A stretch of DNA of 10,287 bases from Candidatus Bathyarchaeota archaeon (GTDB lineage Archaea; Thermoproteota; Bathyarchaeia; TCS64). Location: positions 1-10,287 of the forward strand of contig JAUWLH010000040.1 of NCBI GenBank assembly GCA_030613835.1, in the 5' to 3' direction. The notes under the pieces are model-generated. The model was not told the DNA's origin, ran no database searches, and worked only from the letters and a program-made list of their open reading frames with translations. Both the position numbers and the translations under genes were made by a program. How positions within the stretch are numbered: the stretch's first letter is position 1; every line of letters begins with the position of its first letter. Below are positions 6,417-10,287 of the stretch, in pieces.

Positions 6417-7544
6417 GTGAATTTAATGCTCCAATTGCTTGGACAACTATTACAACAGGACAGCGAGATAGGAATGATACTGCAATCACTGTTCAGTTTT
6501 GCTTTTATCATTTACCTATTCTACGCACAACGTATCCAGGCCATGACCATGCTGCGTCAGATTGAGACCAGCCTTCGAAAGGTCAAGAGCCTCCGTGATG
6601 ACGGCCGGAAAATCGCTATCGAGACTATCAAAAAGTTCGGTAAATCCGAGAGGGACCCGACGCCTCAGGTCGAGAGGTTCATGGATCACTTCATGATCCC
6701 GCCCATCAGCATGGACCCGGCCGGCGTGGTGCAGAAGCTTGGAAAGATAATCAACGTGAGGGAGTTCACCTTCGAGCGTGAAGTAGCCCAGATGGCCCCG
6801 GAGGCGACTCAAGTCCAGAGGAACAACCTGGAGAACCTGCTTGAGGCGGGACTGGCCTTGAACATTTACTACAAGGTCATCAGACACTATTACCTATTGG
6901 GCAAGAAGACCATGAACATCTACGTCATCATGCAGATCCACATGATCCTGCCCATGCTAATCCAGCAGATCGAGGCGTACAGTGCCGCGCTGCAGGCTTT
7001 CAGAGACGGGATACCCATCGGGGACTCGGTTGGACCCATCGTGGCAGCCAAGCTACTGAACGGAGCCGAGGTCCATGAGGTGGCCAAGGAAATGGCCGCT
7101 GGGGAGATCGAGTACGAGGGTCGCAGGGTCATCATAACCAAGGCATGGGGACCCGGTGGAAGCGTTGGGAAGCCAGGTGACGCCATCAGAACCATACTTG
7201 ACAAGGAGAAAGGAAATGTCAAGATGCTAATCACCGTTGACGCGGCCGGCAAACTTGAGGGAGAGGGAGTCGGTGAGATCGCTGAGGGCGTGGGAGCCGC
7301 CATAGGTGGGCCTGGCGTCGAGAAGTACAAGATCGAGTTGGCAGCCACTGAATACGAGGTTCCAATGTTCGCTGTAGCGATCAAGCTGGGAATGGAGCAC
7401 GTAGTGGCACCGCTGGTCGAGGAGCTCATGGACGCTACCGACAAGGCGGTTAGCAGTGTGAAGGGACTGATACTTGAGTACAGCGAGGAGGGCGACACTG
7501 TGGTCGTGGCTGGAATCGGTAACACAGTGGGGGTAGCACAATGA
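6417..7544 (+). CDS. DUF1512-family archaeal protein, membrane anchored
   Basis: Resembles DUF1512, a family of about 370 residues found in archaea with no established function; the 375-aa length agrees. An N-terminal hydrophobic helix (about 19-37) is followed by a basic, helical segment (45-80). Next comes a central region with RFMDHFMIPPISMDP (87-101), then another hydrophobic helical stretch (about 165-192). The C-terminal half contains the glycine-rich GPGGSVGKPG (245-254) and VGAAIGGPG (292-300), which look like phosphate- or nucleotide-binding loops, though they do not form a canonical Walker A. The start may be GTG at 6417 or ATG at 6426; no Shine-Dalgarno is seen and TATA spacing favours the GTG. 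Its stop overlaps the next start (ATGA, 7541-7544), so the two products are probably made together and may form a membrane complex. The family call is from memory of its sequence pattern. Confidence 0.75.
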   Translation: MNLMLQLLGQLLQQDSEIGMILQSLFSFAFIIYLFYAQRIQAMTMLRQIETSLRKVKSLRDDGRKIAIETIKKFGKSERDPTPQVERFMDHFMIPPISMDPAGVVQKLGKIINVREFTFEREVAQMAPEATQVQRNNLENLLEAGLALNIYYKVIRHYYLLGKKTMNIYVIMQIHMILPMLIQQIEAYSAALQAFRDGIPIGDSVGPIVAAKLLNGAEVHEVAKEMAAGEIEYEGRRVIITKAWGPGGSVGKPGDAIRTILDKEKGNVKMLITVDAAGKLEGEGVGEIAEGVGAAIGGPGVEKYKIELAATEYEVPMFAVAIKLGMEHVVAPLVEELMDATDKAVSSVKGLILEYSEEGDTVVVAGIGNTVGVAQ

Positions 7545-7969
7545 GACTAATGACAGAAGAGGGAAACGCAAGGCCACTGGCAACAGGAGCCAGTCAGAAC
7601 TGGTTGAGCCTCGCACTGATGGTAGTGGTAGGGGCAATAGCCCTGGTGAGTCTATACATGGGTTTCCAGGAGTACGGCAACAACGAGATTGAGACGGCTT
7701 TCATGTACATACTCATAGGCGTCTCGGGTTTCGCTGCAATAGGCTTCAACTTCTTCAGGGCAAAGCCTGTGGCGAAGCAGGCCAAGGGACCCAAGGTGGT
7801 TGAGGTCGTTACGACCCTAGAGTGCCCACAGTGCAACCTCAAGAGGGTGAGGGCGCACCAGGTGGGCGATTATATCTTCAAGAAGGACGAGCCATGTACG
7901 CGGTGCGAGGGAAACATGGTCATCATGAGGATAAACGCCCGCAAGGACCCAAAGAAGAAGAAAGACTAG
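7541..7969 (+). CDS. Two-helix membrane protein with C-terminal zinc ribbon
   Basis: Small protein of 142 aa with two membrane helices (about 21-42 and 53-73), then a basic linker and a zinc-ribbon-like domain. The ribbon has CPQC at 95-98 and CTRC at 119-122, 20 residues apart, which suits one tetrahedral zinc site. The C-terminus is very lysine-rich (RKDPKKKKD). It has no recognised enzymatic motif; the ribbon may bind a protein partner or nucleic acid. Both helices are short and linked by a brief loop, so the N-terminus and ribbon probably lie on the same side, likely cytosolic given the basic tail (inference). The ATG overlaps the stop of the DUF1512-like gene (ATGA), indicating translational coupling; a second ATG at 7550 is possible. 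It converges on the methionine aminopeptidase gene and shares CTAG (7966-7969) as overlapping stop codons. Confidence 0.8.
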   Translation: MRLMTEEGNARPLATGASQNWLSLALMVVVGAIALVSLYMGFQEYGNNEIETAFMYILIGVSGFAAIGFNFFRAKPVAKQAKGPKVVEVVTTLECPQCNLKRVRAHQVGDYIFKKDEPCTRCEGNMVIMRINARKDPKKKKD

Positions 7970-8859
7970 GCGGTAGTAACCTCACAGCCGTCCTCGGTTA
8001 CGATGACGCTGTGCTCCGCCTGGGCTACCATCCCCCTGGTTCGCTCCAGGAGCTGTGGGTAGCTTGTTATAACTTTTGATTTCAGCAACTCTTTGAATGC
8101 CGCTTCGCCGTCTGGTCCCTTGAACTTTCTCAGGACCCACCTGGACGCGAAGGGCAGGGTCTTGTACTCGCCTTGGATGAACTTCATCATCGTCTTTGCC
8201 CTGCCTTTGACGTTCCGCTTCTTCTGCATCAGGTAGATGTTGCTGGGAGGACCGTCAGTCACTTGTCCACTAGCTGATCTGGGGACCGCGAAAGGCTCGA
8301 TGGCATAGACATCTCCCTCCTGAATGGTGTGGCTACTGTACCCGTTAACGTTTGGAATACTGTAACCCGGTGAATGAACTATATATCTGGCTAACTTGTG
8401 ACCCGTGAGGTTGCTGATTGGGCGTGCCCCCTTGCTCTTGATGGCGTTCTCGATAGCGGCCCCGATGACGTTTGCCTTTATACCAGGTCTAATTGTTTGT
8501 ATCGCTGCATCCAGTCCCGCCTTTGCGGCCCCGACAAGATACTCGTATTGTGGGTCGAAACATTTGGTGATAGCTGTGTCGGCGATATAGCCATCGATGT
8601 GTACACCGATATCAAGTTTTACAAGTGACCTATCTGGGATCACGGTCTTGTCGTTGATGGGTGAGCAGTAGTGGGCAGCAACGTGGTTGATATCCACGTT
8701 CGTGGGGAACGCCATCTTGGCTCCAAGCTCGGCCACCCTCTCGTTCACTACATCGCAGATATCAACGATCTTGACTCCTGGCTCGATCTCCTTTATAGTC
8801 GTGTCTCTAACCTTGGCGGCTATCCTTCCAGCTTCCCTGAGGGCGTCAAGAGGATCCAT
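7966..8859 (-). CDS. map: Methionine aminopeptidase, type II (archaeal)
   Basis: Removes the initiator methionine from nascent proteins; cytosolic dinuclear metalloenzyme of the pita-bread fold (peptidase family M24). All five metal ligands of archaeal MetAP-II are in place: D83 (KLDIGVHIDG), D94 (IADTA), H154 (LTGH), E188 (AIEPF) and E282 (AEHS). The substrate/catalytic histidines H63 (AAHYC) and H162 (VHSPGY) are also present. The insertion between E188 and E282, including the winged-helix-like segment around 220-270, marks it as type II rather than the shorter bacterial type I. At 297 aa it has the usual archaeal length and no N-terminal extension. Start ATG at 8859 lacks a clear Shine-Dalgarno. 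A T-rich stretch (CCTTTTTCAT, minus, 8881-8890) lies about 26 bases upstream and may be its own promoter. The gene sits 49 bases after the USP gene and ends inside the stop of the convergent zinc-ribbon gene. Confidence 0.96.
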   Translation of the reverse strand: MDPLDALREAGRIAAKVRDTTIKEIEPGVKIVDICDVVNERVAELGAKMAFPTNVDINHVAAHYCSPINDKTVIPDRSLVKLDIGVHIDGYIADTAITKCFDPQYEYLVGAAKAGLDAAIQTIRPGIKANVIGAAIENAIKSKGARPISNLTGHKLARYIVHSPGYSIPNVNGYSSHTIQEGDVYAIEPFAVPRSASGQVTDGPPSNIYLMQKKRNVKGRAKTMMKFIQGEYKTLPFASRWVLRKFKGPDGEAAFKELLKSKVITSYPQLLERTRGMVAQAEHSVIVTEDGCEVTTA

Positions 8860-8887
8860 AACGTCTAAGATGTACGTGAAATGAAAA

Positions 8888-8898
8888 AGGGTTACCCT
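8888..8898. promoter_or_regulatory. Palindrome AGGGTTACCCT upstream of methionine aminopeptidase
   Basis: An 11-base inverted repeat (AGGGT-T-ACCCT) lies in the 49-base gap between the USP stop and the MetAP start, next to the likely TATA region. It could be an operator or a small hairpin just beyond the USP stop. A repeat this short can arise by chance, and no copy was noticed near the other promoters of the window. Confidence 0.2.
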
Positions 8899-8903
8899 AA
8901 AAA
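8899..8903 (-). terminator. T-tract terminator after the universal stress protein gene
   Basis: On the minus strand TTTTT begins within 6 bases of the USP stop codon. Together with the palindrome that follows it may end the USP transcript before MetAP. Evidence is composition and place only. Confidence 0.3.
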
Positions 8904-8908
8904 TGAGT

Positions 8909-9370
8909 TTACTTCACGACGAGTATCGGCTTCGTACAGCTCTCAACGACGTTTCTACTGGTGCTGCCCAGTATCCAGCCCGTGATGCCACCTATGCCCC
9001 TGCTACCGATGACGATTATGTCAGCGTCGTATTCCTCGGCCGCGCTCACGATTGTGCTGGACGGCCTGCCCTCCATGAGCTTGGTCTCGACCTTCATGTC
9101 CGGGAAATGGTCGTTGATATCATTCTTAGCGTCCACCAGGCTCTTGTTGTAGATCTCCTTCATCTTGTCCTGGTACTCGCCCATGTCCTGCGCTGCAGTG
9201 ATGGGTGCGGCCCCAAACCCCTCATCGGGGAAGACTGGCATCATGACTCGGGGTACAACTGACAGGATCAACAACTCCGAGTTGAAAGACTCTGCGAAGT
9301 TCACGGCGTGATCCATGGCGTGCTTGCTTGCCTCGGATCCGTCGAAGGCTACGAGTATCTTCTTGTACAT
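8909..9370 (-). CDS. Universal stress protein (UspA family, ATP-binding type)
   Basis: Single-domain UspA protein, cytosolic, usually a homodimer; members bind ATP and help survival under stress by mechanisms that are not settled. The opening KKILVAFDGSEASKHAM places the conserved Asp10 after the first strand. The C-terminal motif GSRGIGGITGWILGST (122-137) fits the G-2x-G-9x-G-S/T signature of the ATP-binding class, and the protein ends with the typical TKPILVVK strand. Length (153 aa) is standard. ATG at 9370 has GAGGG (9374-9378) 3 bases upstream, and a TATA-like TTTTATA lies at 9401-9407, so a short leader of about 7 bases is likely. It lies 49 bases from the genes on either side in the same orientation and may have its own promoter. 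Confidence 0.94.
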   Translation of the reverse strand: MYKKILVAFDGSEASKHAMDHAVNFAESFNSELLILSVVPRVMMPVFPDEGFGAAPITAAQDMGEYQDKMKEIYNKSLVDAKNDINDHFPDMKVETKLMEGRPSSTIVSAAEEYDADIIVIGSRGIGGITGWILGSTSRNVVESCTKPILVVK

Positions 9371-9400
9371 AATCCCTCAGGTAATACGGTCTTAGCCAGC

Positions 9401-9407
9401 TATAAAA
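9401..9407 (-). promoter_or_regulatory. Putative TATA box of the universal stress protein gene, overlapping the T-tract of the upstream gene
   Basis: The minus strand reads GGTTTTTATAG; TTTTATA is centred about 34 bases before the USP ATG, giving a predicted start near 9377 and a leader that just includes part of GAGGG. The same T run lies about 12 bases past the DUF1177 stop codon and could also serve as its terminator. Confidence 0.4.
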
Positions 9408-9419
9408 ACCAATCAGGGG

Positions 9420-10287
9420 TTATTTACCGAGGGTCTGAAGATCTTTGAGGGCCCCGTAACGGTTGACGATGTTAATCCATTCCGCCTCGTCGTAAAAGCT
9501 GCACAGTCCCTTGCCATATTGCTTGGCCACCTCAAGTGTAAACCTCGCTGCCTCCTCTATGTCCATGGGGTGGCTCGCTCCTGTGCCGCACCCCGGCACG
9601 GGAACCTGGGTGGTTATGGCCACGCCAACGACCGGTTTATCCGTCGCGGTGCAGGGCTGCATTATGCTGTTGATATGGTACAGCTCGTTCCCGTATGGAG
9701 TGATGTCCTGCGTTGTTATGGGGCAGACCTTGGGCAACTCACCCGTGGTCCAGCCCATTATATCAAGGAGAGTATCACTTACCTTTAGTATCCATCCCTC
9801 TTTCACAGTTGGGGTGATGGCGAATCCCCGCCAGTTTGCCACTCGGTTTCCCTTGGTGGTGTCTACGCTCAGTATCGCGTCCATCTCTGGGTCCACCTCC
9901 TCCATGTTCATGGTTGCGATGTCAACTGGACTACCCATGAAAGGAACAGGCTTGTGAGGTTTCACGGGCGCATCAGGGCAGATATGTGTCGATATCACCA
10001 TATCCCCATCCAGTTCATCCCCGTTCGCCATCATATCAGCCAGTTTTAGGGCGAGGCTGAGTGCCACTATGGCCCCATCGGCGTCCGACACGAGCCCGAT
10101 CTGTTCTGGTCTTGCCCCGATTCCACCTAGACGGCCTATGACACCAAGGGTCTTAGCAGAGCCTCCTTTGGACTTTCCGTGGGTCCCCTGCACCTTGATC
10201 TTGACGAAATCTGTGCTTCCCTTCTCGCCCGTGATGGTCTTGACCTCGATATCCTTCAGTCCACGATCCTGTAGGAACTCCCTGACA
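9420..10287 (-). CDS. DUF1177-family protein, 5' end beyond the window
   Basis: Matches the DUF1177 family, whose biochemical function is not established. The visible 288 residues include the family's strong block GVIGRLGGIGARPEQIGLVS followed by DADGA, a glycine/proline-rich VPVPGCGTGASHP and the central SVDTTKGNRVANWRGFAITPTVKEGW. The protein looks soluble and enzyme-like, with no membrane helix. An internal GTG at 10193 could be taken for the start. However, the frame continues upstream without a stop to the window edge (VREFLQDRGLKDIEVKTITG and onward) and reads as a normal domain beginning. The gene is therefore cut by the edge and probably lacks only its first few tens of residues here. 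From memory, bacterial members often sit with peptide-transport or aminopeptidase genes; none is visible here. The USP gene follows after 49 bases. Confidence 0.75.
   Translation of the reverse strand, partial: VREFLQDRGLKDIEVKTITGEKGSTDFVKIKVQGTHGKSKGGSAKTLGVIGRLGGIGARPEQIGLVSDADGAIVALSLALKLADMMANGDELDGDMVISTHICPDAPVKPHKPVPFMGSPVDIATMNMEEVDPEMDAILSVDTTKGNRVANWRGFAITPTVKEGWILKVSDTLLDIMGWTTGELPKVCPITTQDITPYGNELYHINSIMQPCTATDKPVVGVAITTQVPVPGCGTGASHPMDIEEAARFTLEVAKQYGKGLCSFYDEAEWINIVNRYGALKDLQTLGK

Noticed and set aside
6362..6565. 67-codon frame (+) starting in the divergent promoter region, with an AT-rich box about 27 bases upstream
   Set aside because: From 6417 on it overlaps the DUF1512-like gene in another frame, its sequence becomes compositionally odd (Thr/His-rich), and it matches no pattern. 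The AT-rich box more likely serves the divergent permease.
6920..7525. Long open frame (201 codons) on the minus strand inside the DUF1512-like gene
   Set aside because: It is antisense to a well-supported gene, very rich in Ser, Pro, Thr and Ile as expected from a mirrored GC-ending codon pattern, and has no motif or start signal.
10193..10193. GTG at 10193 as the start of the DUF1177-family protein
   Set aside because: The frame remains open with a normal, charged, domain-like sequence up to the window edge, and no Shine-Dalgarno or TATA is seen before the GTG.

Overview
The window looks like chromosomal DNA of a euryarchaeon, most likely in or near the Thermoplasmatota. The evidence is a complete type II (archaeal/eukaryotic) methionine aminopeptidase, a gene resembling the archaea-only family DUF1512, and AT-rich archaeal TATA/BRE-like boxes about 27 bases before start codons, which implies leaderless or very short-leader transcripts. 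Short T-tracts follow several stop codons. Some downstream genes carry a GGAGG or GAGGG Shine-Dalgarno. The order-level placement is inference; archaeal origin is much firmer. No tRNA, rRNA, CRISPR array, insertion sequence or phage gene was seen.

Layout. (1) 1-2287: an arginase/agmatinase-superfamily protein (+) converges on a DAO-type FAD-dependent oxidoreductase (-). The arginase-like protein keeps the two Asp-rich metal motifs but lacks two active-site histidines of true arginases. (2) 2288-2640: a 353-base gap that appears to hold a decayed RecA/RadA/KaiC-like ATPase fragment (+) and a doubtful 23-codon reading frame (-). (3) 2641-6290: a two-gene operon (-) for a MacB/LolD/FtsX-type ABC system, with a large permease of two FtsX-like halves followed 2 bases later by its ATPase, which carries a SHOCT-like C-terminal tail. 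(4) 6291-6416: a 126-base divergent promoter region. (5) 6417-7969: a DUF1512-like membrane-anchored protein coupled through an ATGA overlap to a two-helix membrane protein with a cytosolic or external four-cysteine zinc ribbon. (6) 7966-10287: three genes (-), in transcription order a DUF1177-family protein (cut by the window edge), a universal stress protein and methionine aminopeptidase. The first two gaps are 49 bases each; MetAP ends tail-to-tail with the zinc-ribbon gene, sharing the palindrome CTAG as both stop codons.

How the parts fit. The ABC pair is one functional unit, probably a transporter or mechanotransmitter acting on an extracytoplasmic substrate; no MacA-like adaptor is present. 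The DUF1512/zinc-ribbon pair is probably a second membrane unit of unknown function. MetAP and USP are housekeeping or stress genes. The arginase-like and FAD genes could both act on nitrogen compounds, but only proximity supports a link. The window is mostly ordinary chromosome. The points most worth a second look are the altered arginase-like active site, the decayed ATPase remnant, the DUF1512/zinc-ribbon pair and the SHOCT-like tail.
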